DNA of 64,000 nucleotides from Streptomyces xanthophaeus (GTDB lineage Bacteria; Actinomycetota; Actinomycetes; Streptomycetales; Streptomycetaceae): NCBI RefSeq assembly GCF_030440515.1, contig NZ_CP076543.1, positions 744,001 to 808,000 of the forward strand, read 5' to 3'. Shown piece by piece: positions 29,042 to 37,633 of this stretch (position 1 is its first letter; each line of letters starts with the position of its first letter). The notes under the pieces were generated by a model. It saw only the letters and a program-made list of their open reading frames with translations, ran no database searches and was not told where the DNA came from. The position numbers and the translations under genes were made by a program.

Positions 29042-29314
29042 TCAGCCCTGGGGGCCGGCGGGCTGGGCGTCCTTGGACAGCGGCACCTCTCCGGTGTTGT
29101 CCACGTGACGGGCGGCGACCCACACGGCCTGGTCGCGCAGCAGGTACCAGATGCTGTTGCCGTCGATGGGCTGCGCATGCACCTTGCTGTGCAGACCGAT
29201 CACGGCGCCGTGGTTCAGATTGCCGACGAGGGACGAGTCGGTACTCGGATATCTCCGCAGGTTGACGCCGCTGCTGCTGACGACCGTGCCGAACGGCTGA
29301 GCTGGACTGGGCAC
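29042..29314 (-). CDS. Small SH3-like (SH3b) domain protein
   Basis: 90 residues from GTG 29314 with a good GGAGG site. The long upstream open frame is not needed. The whole protein is one bacterial SH3 fold: GTVVSSSGVNLRRYPSTDSS, then LVGNLNHGAVIGL, then WYLLRDQAVWVAARHV. SH3b domains usually bind cell-wall peptides. No signal peptide is seen, so either it stays inside or a start further upstream is used. Confidence 0.75.
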   Translation of the reverse strand: MPSPAQPFGTVVSSSGVNLRRYPSTDSSLVGNLNHGAVIGLHSKVHAQPIDGNSIWYLLRDQAVWVAARHVDNTGEVPLSKDAQPAGPQG

Positions 29315-29771
29315 CTTGACCTCCAAGGGAATGAGGGAATGCCTGAGTGGCGGGACGCGGTCCGGTATGCGGACCGGTCGCTTGCACGGTAGAGCCAATG
29401 CATGCCGGGGAGCCGGAGGCGTGCGGGGCATCACCACGACCGGCGACCGGGCATCATCCCGATGGTTCCGTCCCCGCGTCGCCGAACGCGGCTTCAACGA
29501 TCGAGCAGAAACAATGACGACCGTTCCATTACCCCCTGTAATGGACTGCCCGGGCGCTCAGCACGGCTCCGTGAGCGCGAGCAGCACGGATACGGCTTGC
29601 TGCAGGCCCCGATGACCGGAAATCCGGGCCGCTCACCCGGTGCGCCCGCTATCCGCGCGGCCGCCGTATCCATTACGGTGAGTGACGACATCAGCGGGGC
29701 TGTGCGCCGCGGTCCGGGAGGACCCTCCCGCCGGCGGCGCAGGCGTACGTCGAACCATCGGAGGCGCCGAG
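29315..29771. other. Intergenic region with inverted repeat
   Basis: About 455 bp between the divergent SH3-domain gene and the HAD-M28 gene. It is less GC-rich than its surroundings around 29460-29540. Contains the inverted repeat at 29525-29545. No coding frame is supported. Confidence 0.5.
29525..29545. promoter_or_regulatory. Inverted repeat TCCATTAC-N5-GTAATGGA
   Basis: Perfect 8-bp arms in the promoter region upstream of the HAD-M28 fusion gene. The half site CCATTAC appears again near 29671. It looks like an operator for an unknown regulator. Confidence 0.5.
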
Positions 29772-31727
29772 ATGACCACGTTCTTCTTCGACATCGGGGC
29801 GACCTTGGCGGACGGGCACGTCGAGGCCGACGGATCCTGGCTGTTGCGCCCCCGCCCCCGGGTCGTGCAGGTGCTCGATGCTCTCGCAGGAGAACCCCAG
29901 GGCATCATTTCCGACCCGGGTACCGAACAGGATGCGGTCGCAGGGATCACGGAAGCCCTCCATGAGGCGTTCCCCGGCCGGTTCACGGACGACCGCCTCA
30001 TTCACTTCGGCCCCAAGACCAGCCGCGCGATCTTCGACGACGCTGTCGCGAGCAGCGGCGGCGCGGCCGACGACTGCGTCTTCGTGGGTGAGGACCACGA
30101 CGAGCGCGCGTTCGCCCGCACGGCGGGCATGCGGGTCGCACCCCACCCGGTGTTCACCCGGGCCGCAGTCGAGAACCGCCCGGTCTTCTGGACGAGGATC
30201 GACGTGCCGGAGGGCGGCAGCCTGGGCCTTCTGAAGTCGGTGGCGAACGGCACGGAGGCCGTCCCCGTGCATGTCGCCTCCCCGCGGCTCGTGCTCGCCA
30301 TGGCGACCGCACTCGGAGTCGAGACGCTCCGTGAGGCAGGGTTCACGACCGACGTACGGGGACAGGTGGAGGACACGGCGGCGTTCCTGATCCGGGACGA
30401 CCGCTCGGTCCCGGAGCCGGAGGCCCTCGCCGGCTCCTCGGAGGAGTCCCGGACGGCGGCCGAAGGCGCGATGCGCGCAGCGGCCGCGTTCTGCTTCGCC
30501 TCCGGCGAACTGACCGCGTACCCCCGGCAGATCACCTCGCTCGGGCCCGCGCCCGGCGGTGTCTACGTCGCCGCACCCGCCGGTGTGCCGATCGAGGAGG
30601 TGCACGCGCAGGGAGCCAAGCCCGGACACACCGAACGCCTGCTCCCGGACCCGGCGCTCCTGTCACGCCCTGGTGAGACGCAGGCCGAAGGGCTCGCCGC
30701 GGCCCTGCCGGCCGGGTTCAGCGAAACGGGCAACGGCCTTCCCTCCCCCGAAACGCTCGCGGCGGTACGCGCGACCGTGACGCCCGAGGTGCTGCGTGCG
30801 CACGTGGCACGCATCTCCGGGGTCGAACCGCTGGTCCCGGGCGAGCCGCTGAAGATCCGCAGCCGTCACGCGGCGCATGCCGACAACGGGCTCGTCGTGG
30901 ACGCGCTGGTCCGGCACTTCCAGGATCTGGGGCTGGAGGTCCGACGGCATGCGTTCAGGTGGCGGGGACGCCGGTTGTTCAATGTCGAAGCCGAGCACCG
31001 CGTCGAGGGGGCCGACTCCGCCGTACTCATCACGGGACATCTGGATTCGACGGCGGAGAGTGGTGACTTCGTCGACGCGAACGGCGATCCCCGCCTCTAC
31101 GACCCCTTGGTGGACCCGGCGCCCGGCGCGGACGACGACGGGAGCGGCACCGCGGCGGTCATGGCCGCGGCGGAGTGTCTGCACGCGCTCCTCGCGGAGG
31201 GCAGAACGCCGACGCATCACGTTCGCTTCGTCCTCTTCAACGCCGAGGAACAGGCGCTCGTCGGCAGCAAGCGCTACGCCCGCGCCGCCGCGGCGGCGGA
31301 CGACCGCATCGCGGGCGTCTTCCAGATGGACATGATCGCCGGTCTGCAGGACGGCAGCACGCCCGCGGTGGAGATCCATGCCGGCTCCTCCGTACCCGGC
31401 CCGGTCGCGGCCGCCTCCGACGCGCTCGGTGACCTGCTCGCGCGGACCATCCCCGCCGTCGCCTCGGGCTTCGCGGTCCAGCAGCTCACCGGAGTGGGGG
31501 ATCCTGCTCTGGGGCGGAGCGACCACGCGAGTTTCCACGAGCGGGGATGGGCGGCCATCGCCGTCTCCGAGGACCTCTTCCGCGCTGACGGCAGCCAGGG
31601 GGGAACCGGCACCACGAAGTACCACACGCCGGGCGACACCCTCCTCGACGAGGACCACGACACGCAGTACGCGGCCGCGATCGCACGCTCCGTCACCGCG
31701 ACCGCCCTGACCTTCGCGGGCCTGTAA
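29772..31727 (+). CDS. HAD-like domain fused to M28-type metallopeptidase
   Basis: 651 residues from ATG 29772 (GGAGG site). The N-terminal 150 residues are HAD-like: motif I FFFDIGATLADG has the nucleophile Asp7 but Gly9 in place of the second Asp, with later Lys (GPKTSRAIF) and GEDHDERAFA motifs present. Residues about 150-330 are a linker region. Residues about 345-651 are an M28 aminopeptidase with all zinc ligands and the catalytic Glu visible: GHLDST, GADDDGSG, FNAEEQALVGS, QMDMIAG and KYHTPGDT. No signal peptide, so it is cytoplasmic. The HAD part may be a binding module rather than a phosphatase. Confidence 0.85.
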   Translation: MTTFFFDIGATLADGHVEADGSWLLRPRPRVVQVLDALAGEPQGIISDPGTEQDAVAGITEALHEAFPGRFTDDRLIHFGPKTSRAIFDDAVASSGGAADDCVFVGEDHDERAFARTAGMRVAPHPVFTRAAVENRPVFWTRIDVPEGGSLGLLKSVANGTEAVPVHVASPRLVLAMATALGVETLREAGFTTDVRGQVEDTAAFLIRDDRSVPEPEALAGSSEESRTAAEGAMRAAAAFCFASGELTAYPRQITSLGPAPGGVYVAAPAGVPIEEVHAQGAKPGHTERLLPDPALLSRPGETQAEGLAAALPAGFSETGNGLPSPETLAAVRATVTPEVLRAHVARISGVEPLVPGEPLKIRSRHAAHADNGLVVDALVRHFQDLGLEVRRHAFRWRGRRLFNVEAEHRVEGADSAVLITGHLDSTAESGDFVDANGDPRLYDPLVDPAPGADDDGSGTAAVMAAAECLHALLAEGRTPTHHVRFVLFNAEEQALVGSKRYARAAAAADDRIAGVFQMDMIAGLQDGSTPAVEIHAGSSVPGPVAAASDALGDLLARTIPAVASGFAVQQLTGVGDPALGRSDHASFHERGWAAIAVSEDLFRADGSQGGTGTTKYHTPGDTLLDEDHDTQYAAAIARSVTATALTFAGL

Positions 31728-31740
31728 CCGCACCCGCCGG

Positions 31741-31779
31741 GCCCGTGCGCGACCGCCATGGACAGCGTCACGCACGGGC
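31741..31779. terminator. Bidirectional terminator
   Basis: GCCCGTGCG/CGCACGGGC arms, with further weak pairing inside the loop, followed by TTGGCCTTT on the plus strand. It lies between the convergent HAD-M28 gene and the RCC1 operon. Confidence 0.75.
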
Positions 31780-31803
31780 TTGGCCTTTCGGAGGCGAAAC
31801 GGG

Positions 31804-32976
31804 TCAGTATGCGAAGCCGGACTTGCCGGTGAGGGTCGCCGACACGTGGGTGATCTGGCTGCCCGGCGGCAGGGCGTTCGTGGGCGAGGTGGGAGCGGTC
31901 GTGCTGCCGTCACCGAGCTGGCCGAGGGCGTTGGCGCCCCAGCCGACCACCGAGCCGTCGTCGAGAGCGGCGAGGGTGAAGTCCGCGCCTCCGTCGACAT
32001 CCTGGACGCCCTTGAGGTGGTCGAGGGGGACCGGGGTGGTGCGGTTGGCCTTCGTCCCGTCGCCGAGCTGGCCCTCGGTGTTCTTGCCCCAGCCGGCCAC
32101 GCTGCCGTCGTCGAGGACGGCGAAGCCGGAGGCCGAGGTGGCGAAGACCTTCGCGACGGCGTCGAGGTGGGCGACATCGACCGGCTTGTTGCTGTCGGCC
32201 GTGCTGTCGTTGCCGAGCTGGCCCTCGGCGTTCTTGCCCCACGCCTTCACCGTGCCGTCGGCGGTCAGGGCGAGGACGTGGTCGCAGCCGACGGAGATGG
32301 ATTCGGCGTCGGCGAGGTCCGGCACCTTCTGTGGCGTTGCCTGATCGGTGTCCTCGCCGTTGCCGAGACGGCCGTTGGCCCCCGAGCCCCAGGTCCAGAC
32401 GGTGCCGTCCTGGCGCAGAGCCACGCTGAAATCGCAACCCGCGCCGACGTCCCTGACCTTGTCCAGGCTCTGGACGTCGACCGGCGTCTTGTGCGGGTTG
32501 GTGGTGTCCAGGCCCGTGCCGAGCTGCTTCTTGGCGTTGTCGCCCCAGGCCAGGACGCGGCCGCCCTTCACGGCAAGGGCGTGGCTGGCGCCCGCCGAGA
32601 CCTCGGTGACGCCGGACAGGTTGGTGACCGTAGCGGGGAAGGACTGGTTCGTGGTGGTGCCGTTGCCGAGCTGGCCGGTGAGGTTCGCGCCCCAGCTCTT
32701 GACGGTGCCGTCCCTGAGGAGGGCGATGGCGAAGGCGTTGGCGTCGCCACCTCCGGCGACGAGTTCGCGTACGTCGTCACGGGTGACGCCGACCACGGCG
32801 GCGGGGGTCTGTTGGGCGAGGACGCTGCCGTTGCCCAGTTGTCCCCGTGCGTTGTCACCCCAGGCGCGGATCCAGGGGTCGGTGCCTGCGGCCTGGGCCG
32901 ACAGGCAGGGGGTGGCGGCAGTCAACGCGGTGAGGGTGAGGGCGGTGAGCAGGGTACGGCGCAGAGGTGGGGTCAT
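31804..32976 (-). CDS. Secreted RCC1-repeat beta-propeller protein (third of operon)
   Basis: 390 residues. The signal peptide (MTPPLRRTLLTALTLTALTAAT) ends near AQA-AGT. About seven RCC1 repeats follow, each with the WGxNxxGQLGxG core (AWGDNARGQLGNG, SWGANLTGQLGNG, GWGKNTEGQLGDG), forming a seven-bladed propeller. The protein ends SGFAY. ATG 32976 gives proper spacing from the AAAGG site. ATG 32982 is too close to it. It starts 50 bp after the stop of the second RCC1 gene. RCC1 propellers usually bind other proteins. The partner is unknown. Confidence 0.88.
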   Translation of the reverse strand: MTPPLRRTLLTALTLTALTAATPCLSAQAAGTDPWIRAWGDNARGQLGNGSVLAQQTPAAVVGVTRDDVRELVAGGGDANAFAIALLRDGTVKSWGANLTGQLGNGTTTNQSFPATVTNLSGVTEVSAGASHALAVKGGRVLAWGDNAKKQLGTGLDTTNPHKTPVDVQSLDKVRDVGAGCDFSVALRQDGTVWTWGSGANGRLGNGEDTDQATPQKVPDLADAESISVGCDHVLALTADGTVKAWGKNAEGQLGNDSTADSNKPVDVAHLDAVAKVFATSASGFAVLDDGSVAGWGKNTEGQLGDGTKANRTTPVPLDHLKGVQDVDGGADFTLAALDDGSVVGWGANALGQLGDGSTTAPTSPTNALPPGSQITHVSATLTGKSGFAY

Positions 32977-33026
32977 CTGCATGCCTTTCGCGTGGTTGTT
33001 GGAGGGCGCGGTGTGGGCGCCGGGAA

Positions 33027-34211
33027 TCAGTAGGCGTAGCTGGAGTTCCATCCGAGGGACGCGGCGACTCGGGTCGTACCGCTGCCCGCGGGCAGGGCCG
33101 TGACGGGGGTGAGGGAGGCGGTGGTGCTCGCGTCGCCGAGCTGACCGTTGGCGTTGTCGCCCCAGGCGACCACGGACTGGTCGTCGAGGACGGCGAGGGA
33201 GTGGGTCCAGCCGCCGGCCATCGCCTTGACACCGGTCAGGCCGGGGAGCGGGACCGGCGTCGTGCGGTCCGATTTGGTTCCGTCGCCCAGTTGTCCGGCG
33301 TTGTTCCAGCCCCACGCCCGGACTGTGCCGTCGTCGAGGAGCGCGAAGCTGTGGTGGCTGACCGCGACGATGCCCACGACGTTCTTCAGGTACTCGACGT
33401 TCACGGGTACGGGGCTGGCTGTCGTGGAGCCGTTGCCGAGCTGGCCGTTGGCACCCCGGCCCCACGCCTTCACCGTGCCGTCGGCCGTCAGGGCGAGCAT
33501 GTGGGTGCAGCCGGCCGCCACGGCCACGATGTCCTGAAGGCCGGCGACGCGCTTGGGAGTGTTGCGGTCACTTGTGGAGCCGTCGCCGAGCTGCCCCTCG
33601 TTGTTCCGTCCCCAGGTCCAGACCGAGCCGTCCTCGCGGAGGGCGGCCACATGGTTGCAGCCCGCCGCGATGTCCTTGACTTTGTTCAGGCTCTGGACGG
33701 AGACGGGGCGGCTGGTCGGCGGGTCCGTGCTCACGGCGGTGCTGCCGTTGCCGAGCTGGCCGTAGGTGTTGTTGCCCCAGGCGAGGACGCGGCCGTTCCG
33801 TACCGCGTAAGCGGCGAAGATCCCCGCGGCCACTCCGGAGACGCCGGACAGACCGGCGACGGCGACCGGGTAGGACCGGGAGGCCGTGGTGCCGTCGCCC
33901 AGTTGCCCGCGCGAGGCGTCGCCCCACGCCTGCACGGTGCCGTCGTTGAGCAGCGCTACGGCGAAGGACGTGGTGGCGTTGCCGCCACCCGCCAGCTCGC
34001 GCACGTCGTCGCGGGCGAGGCCGCGGACCGCGGACGGCGTCTGCTGGTCGAGCGTGGCGGCGTTGCCGAGCTGTCCGACGGCGTTGCTGCCCCAGGCCCG
34101 TACCCACGGCTCGGGCTTCTCGGTACGCGCGGGGCCCTGGGCGGCCGTGGTGAGGAGGGCGGAAAGGGCCAGAAGGACGCCGAGACTTGTGCGTCGTCTG
34201 GGGTTCGTCAT
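33027..34211 (-). CDS. Secreted RCC1-repeat beta-propeller protein (second of operon)
   Basis: 394 residues from ATG 34211; GTG 34223 is possible. The signal peptide (MTNPRRRTSLGVLLALSALLTTAAQ) is followed by RCC1 repeats such as AWGSNAVGQLGNA, AWGNNTYGQLGNG, TWGRNNEGQLGDG and AWGDNANGQLGDA, and the protein ends SSYAY. Conserved Cys residues occur in the two blade segments AAGCNHVAAL and AAGCTHMLAL. It lies 16 bp after the first RCC1 gene, so co-transcription is nearly certain. It is closely related to both neighbours, indicating tandem duplication followed by divergence. Confidence 0.9.
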   Translation of the reverse strand: MTNPRRRTSLGVLLALSALLTTAAQGPARTEKPEPWVRAWGSNAVGQLGNAATLDQQTPSAVRGLARDDVRELAGGGNATTSFAVALLNDGTVQAWGDASRGQLGDGTTASRSYPVAVAGLSGVSGVAAGIFAAYAVRNGRVLAWGNNTYGQLGNGSTAVSTDPPTSRPVSVQSLNKVKDIAAGCNHVAALREDGSVWTWGRNNEGQLGDGSTSDRNTPKRVAGLQDIVAVAAGCTHMLALTADGTVKAWGRGANGQLGNGSTTASPVPVNVEYLKNVVGIVAVSHHSFALLDDGTVRAWGWNNAGQLGDGTKSDRTTPVPLPGLTGVKAMAGGWTHSLAVLDDQSVVAWGDNANGQLGDASTTASLTPVTALPAGSGTTRVAASLGWNSSYAY

Positions 34212-34227
34212 GGCGTGACGCACCCCC

Positions 34228-35496
34228 TCAGTAGGCGTACGTCGTGTTGCCGCCCAGGGACACGGCCACGTTCTTGATCGCCGATCCCTCCTTGAGGATC
34301 TTCACGGATTCGTAGCGGGGGACGGTGGTGCCGTTGCCGAGCTGCCCCTCGCCGTTGTGGCCCCAGGTGAAGACGTCGTCCGCGGTCACCGCGACCCCGT
34401 GGCGCGCTCCGGCGGCGAGGTGCTGGACGCCCTCCAGGCGCGGGATCTCGACCGGCGCGGTGCGGTTGGTCCGCGAGACGTTGTCGCCGAACGACTCGTC
34501 GCCCTCCAGGAGCTGCCCGTACTGGTTGTTGCCCCAGCCCCAGACATGGCTGTCGCTGGTCTTGACGTAGTTGTGGAAGGCGCCGGCCTCGATGTCGGAG
34601 ACGCCTTCGACCCAGTCGACGTCTACGGGGAGGGTGGAGGACTTGGTGCTGGAGTTGCCGAGCTGGCCGTAGAGGTTGTAGCCCCAGGACTTGACGGTGT
34701 CCTCGGCGGTGAGCGCGAGGGCGTGGTGGCAGCCCGCGTCGACCTCGACGATGTTCTCCAGCCCCTGCACCTGGCGCGGGACGGAGCTGGTGGCGCGGCT
34801 GCCGTTGCCGAGCTGGCCGTGGATTCCGCGGCCCCACGCGTAGACCTTGCCGTTCTCCAGCAGGGCCAGGCTGAAGTCGCAGCCCGCGGAGATCTGCTTC
34901 ACCTTCGGCATGCCCTGGACCCGGTCGGGGACGGTACGGCTGTCTCCGGTCCGGTTGTTGCCGAGCTGGCCGTAGGCGTTGTCACCCCAGGAGTAGACCT
35001 GGCCGGAGGTGTCAAGGGCGAGGCCGTGCTTTCCGCCGGCGGCGACGCTCTTGATGTTGGTCAGGCGCGGGACGGTGGTCGGCACGGTCTGGTTGGTGTT
35101 GCCGCCGTTGCCGAGCTGGCCCGAGGAGTTGTGCCCCCAGGACTTGACGGTGCTGTCGGTGCGGGCGAGCACGAAGGAGTCGGCGGACGAAGTACCGCCG
35201 GCCGAGATCTCGTCGACGTCGCCGCGGAAGAGGCTGGTGACGGAGGAGGGCGAAAGGCTGTCGGCGAGGGTGCCGTTGCCGAGCTGGCCGGTGCGGCCGG
35301 CGCCCCAGCTCAGGACGGTCGGGTTGCCCTCGTTGGCGGTGGCCGTGGGGGCGGCCAGGGCCGTGGCCATGGCCGTGGTGACGGCCGCGAGCATCCAGCG
35401 GCGGCGGGGCGCGCTGCGCCGGACGGACGGGGCCGCCGCGGCTGTGCCGTGCGGGAGGCGTGCCGGGTCGGGGCTCGGGAGAAGTCGAGGGGTCAT
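34228..35496 (-). CDS. Secreted RCC1-repeat beta-propeller protein (first of operon)
   Basis: 422 residues. A longer N-region (MTPRLLPSPDPARL...RRSAPRRRW) leads to the export helix MLAAVTTAMATALAAPTATA. RCC1 repeats follow (SWGAGRTGQLGNG, SWGHNSSGQLGNG, SWGDNAYGQLGNN, TWGHNGEGQLGNG). It ends TTYAY, the same aromatic-Ala-Tyr terminus as its two neighbours. ATG 35496 has an AAGGAGAGC site. One blade carries a small insertion (GQLLEGDESFGDNVSRTN), which distinguishes it from the others. It heads the operon. Confidence 0.9.
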   Translation of the reverse strand: MTPRLLPSPDPARLPHGTAAAAPSVRRSAPRRRWMLAAVTTAMATALAAPTATANEGNPTVLSWGAGRTGQLGNGTLADSLSPSSVTSLFRGDVDEISAGGTSSADSFVLARTDSTVKSWGHNSSGQLGNGGNTNQTVPTTVPRLTNIKSVAAGGKHGLALDTSGQVYSWGDNAYGQLGNNRTGDSRTVPDRVQGMPKVKQISAGCDFSLALLENGKVYAWGRGIHGQLGNGSRATSSVPRQVQGLENIVEVDAGCHHALALTAEDTVKSWGYNLYGQLGNSSTKSSTLPVDVDWVEGVSDIEAGAFHNYVKTSDSHVWGWGNNQYGQLLEGDESFGDNVSRTNRTAPVEIPRLEGVQHLAAGARHGVAVTADDVFTWGHNGEGQLGNGTTVPRYESVKILKEGSAIKNVAVSLGGNTTYAY

Positions 35497-36101
35497 GCGC
35501 TGCTCTCCTTGGTGTGAGGGCGTACGGAACCTCGGCGCTCAGTGGGGTGGGGAGTCGCCTGTGGGCCGGGCGCGTAAGGCCCGCAGGGACGTACGCGGAC
35601 CGGGCCGCGAGGTCGGTCGACGCCGTGGGCCTGTCAGTAGGGTTACCGGAAATGATCACCATTGCGAGCCGGCGCCGCGGAACCACCTCATTGCCGGGCA
35701 CTCGTTCGAGTCCCCACCCACACGGAGCACCGGCGGCCGAATGCGCCGGGACGGGAGCGAATCCGGGTGGACCTCCGATCGGCCGCGCCCAACAGGGGAA
35801 GGCGACGCTCTCCGCTGCTGCGGCCGCGTGAGGCCGGTCATCCCGGAGGGTGTCGGCGACGGGTGCGCAAGCGGGTCCCTGGCGGGGCGCCGGAGCTCCT
35901 TCTCGCGTGGCATCCGGGGCAATTGGCCGCGACGGCCGTTGTGGTGAACACGGCCGAGGGGGCACGCCGCCCCGTGTGTCCTGCCATGCCGCCAGGGTCG
36001 GTCCTATTAGCTTCAGATCACCTTTGATGATCACGGAAGCGTTCTTCCGTGGCCCTGCGTCGCCTCCGTGACGCCCTCCACCCACCTTTCCGGGAGTTCA
36101 G
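35497..36101. other. Divergent regulatory region between two secreted-protein cassettes
   Basis: About 605 bp with no supported gene. AT-richer patches at about 35640-35670 and 36000-36035 both contain TGATCACC or GATCACC-like words (AATGATCACCATT at 35651-35663 and GATCACC...TGATGATC near 36016-36032) and probably mark the two divergent promoters. Confidence 0.5.
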
Positions 36102-36629
36102 GTGAACCCACGCACGTCCGCGCGCCGCGCCCTGTCCGCCGCGCTGCTCGCCTCCGCCTTGTCCCTCGCCGCTCCGACGCTCCTCACCGCGCCCGCCCAC
36201 GCCGAGCCCCCCGGGTACCCCGCCCTGAGTGCCCCGGCCGAGGAATGCGCCGCCGACGACCAGGCGTGCAAGGACCGGAAGGAGAACGAGGAGCAGGAGA
36301 AGAAGGTCGAGGAGCAGCAGAAGGAGACCGAGGAGGACGCCAAGAAGGCGGAGAAGACCATCGAGGACGTCGGCAAGAAGCTGGAGGAGTGCAAACCCGG
36401 CTCCAGCAGCTGTATGGAGGGGCTCACCGGCCCGGGCATGGGAGAGAAGCAGGGCGTCACCGACATGACCAGCACCATCAAGGATTTCAAGCCCGGCCCC
36501 GCCGGCGACGCGTCCGCCGCGGTCACCTCCACCTGCTCCGGCTTCCTCGCGTCGCTGCCGACCGGATCGGCGGACGACGCCCAGAGCCCGTTCCCCGTCT
36601 CCCAGTTGTGTGCCCTGCTCGGCGGCTGA
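36102..36629 (+). CDS. Secreted coiled-coil protein
   Basis: 175 residues from GTG 36102. The signal peptide (MNPRTSARRALSAALLASALSLAAPTLL) ends near AHA-EPP. About 50 very charged residues, rich in Glu and Lys (ENEEQEKKVEEQQKETEED...), form a predicted coiled coil flanked by cysteines (EECAADDQACKD and EECKPGSSSC). The C-terminal part is Gly/Ser-rich with two more Cys. It is the first of three co-directional secreted-protein genes spaced by 46 and 112 bp. No family known. It might act as a chaperone or scaffold for the two paralogous proteins downstream. Confidence 0.78.
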   Translation: MNPRTSARRALSAALLASALSLAAPTLLTAPAHAEPPGYPALSAPAEECAADDQACKDRKENEEQEKKVEEQQKETEEDAKKAEKTIEDVGKKLEECKPGSSSCMEGLTGPGMGEKQGVTDMTSTIKDFKPGPAGDASAAVTSTCSGFLASLPTGSADDAQSPFPVSQLCALLGG

Positions 36630-36675
36630 CGGACCCGCTCACCCCGCTCCCCCTCACTCCTCGAAGGGATCCCCC

Positions 36676-37521
36676 ATGCCCGCGCGCCGCGTCGTACTCG
36701 CCGCTCCTGCTCTGGCCCTCGCCGTGTCCCTGGCCTCTCCCCTGACCGCCCTGGCCGCGCCACCCCAGCCCGGGGCCGGCCCCGGTCCTGCGCCCGTACC
36801 TCGTGCCGTGACCGCCGACGGCCGCCCCGCGAAGGTCTCCGACGTTCTGAAGGAGTGCGAGCAGAACCCGTCCGGCTGCTCCTTCCGCATCAACCGCAAA
36901 CTCGGGATCGAGTTCGCCACGACGGTCAGGTCCCTGGGCAACGCCGTCATCAACTGCACCCAGAACGACATGAACGTCGAGCGGACGGTGACCCTGCACG
37001 CCGTCACCACCGACAACATCAACGGTGAGATCTCCGGCTCCGTCACCGCCGAGGGCACCATCCAGGCCTCCGGAGAGGTCACCACCACCCTCGCCAACGA
37101 AAGCGGCATCACCGCCAAGGGGCCCAACCTGGACAAGGGCCCCACCACCGAGGCAGCCACCAAGGTCAACGTCGGCGGCGGAGGGAAGATCGCCGGCGAG
37201 ACCAGCGCCAAACTCGCCTTCCAGGCCGCGTTCAAGGCCGCGTACGCGAAGACGTGGACGGTCGACACCACCGAGACCACGACCTACAAGAGCACCGTCA
37301 AGGCCCACGACATGATGGTGTTCGGCGCGACCGTCGCCATGCGCCGCATCGTCGGCCAGCTCGTCACGAACAAGGGCAGCGGCATCCTCAACGTGGCCGT
37401 GGACAGCCCCTCCATGGCCAACGACAGCCACTTCGTCGCCCAGACGTCCACCGCCCCCGGTGGACTCTGCAGCGGTACGCGGCCCCCGGGCAACTCGGCT
37501 CCCGGCGTCCCCGGCCCGTGA
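36676..37521 (+). CDS. Secreted beta-rich protein, aerolysin/ETX-like candidate
   Basis: 281 residues from ATG 36676 (GAAGGGA site). The signal ends near ALA-APP. The mature protein has Cys61, Cys68 (CSFR) and Cys94 (INCTQN), then about 90 residues of alternating Ser/Thr and hydrophobic residues (GEISGSVTAEGTIQASGEVT, Gly-rich loop, then KIAGETSAKLAFQAAF), then FKAAYAKTW and a final beta segment with VGQLVTNK. Alternating amphipathic strands before an FxxxYxKTW-like segment are typical of pore-forming aerolysin/ETX-MTX2 proteins, but this is inference. It shares its cysteine spacing and end segments with the next gene. Confidence 0.72.
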   Translation: MPARRVVLAAPALALAVSLASPLTALAAPPQPGAGPGPAPVPRAVTADGRPAKVSDVLKECEQNPSGCSFRINRKLGIEFATTVRSLGNAVINCTQNDMNVERTVTLHAVTTDNINGEISGSVTAEGTIQASGEVTTTLANESGITAKGPNLDKGPTTEAATKVNVGGGGKIAGETSAKLAFQAAFKAAYAKTWTVDTTETTTYKSTVKAHDMMVFGATVAMRRIVGQLVTNKGSGILNVAVDSPSMANDSHFVAQTSTAPGGLCSGTRPPGNSAPGVPGP

Positions 37522-37633
37522 AGCAGATCCCGGCCCGCGCCACCGTTCACCCCAGCGCCTCGCCGCAGCGCGAAGTCGCCCCGCGCCCGGCCTCCGGCGG
37601 TTCCTGCCGCCCCACCCGAGGAGGACCCCCGCC

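Noticed and set aside
35651..35663. Possible Zur box upstream of the RCC1 operon
   Set aside because: AATGATCACCATT has only short arms and departs from the Zur consensus; no zinc-related gene is adjacent.
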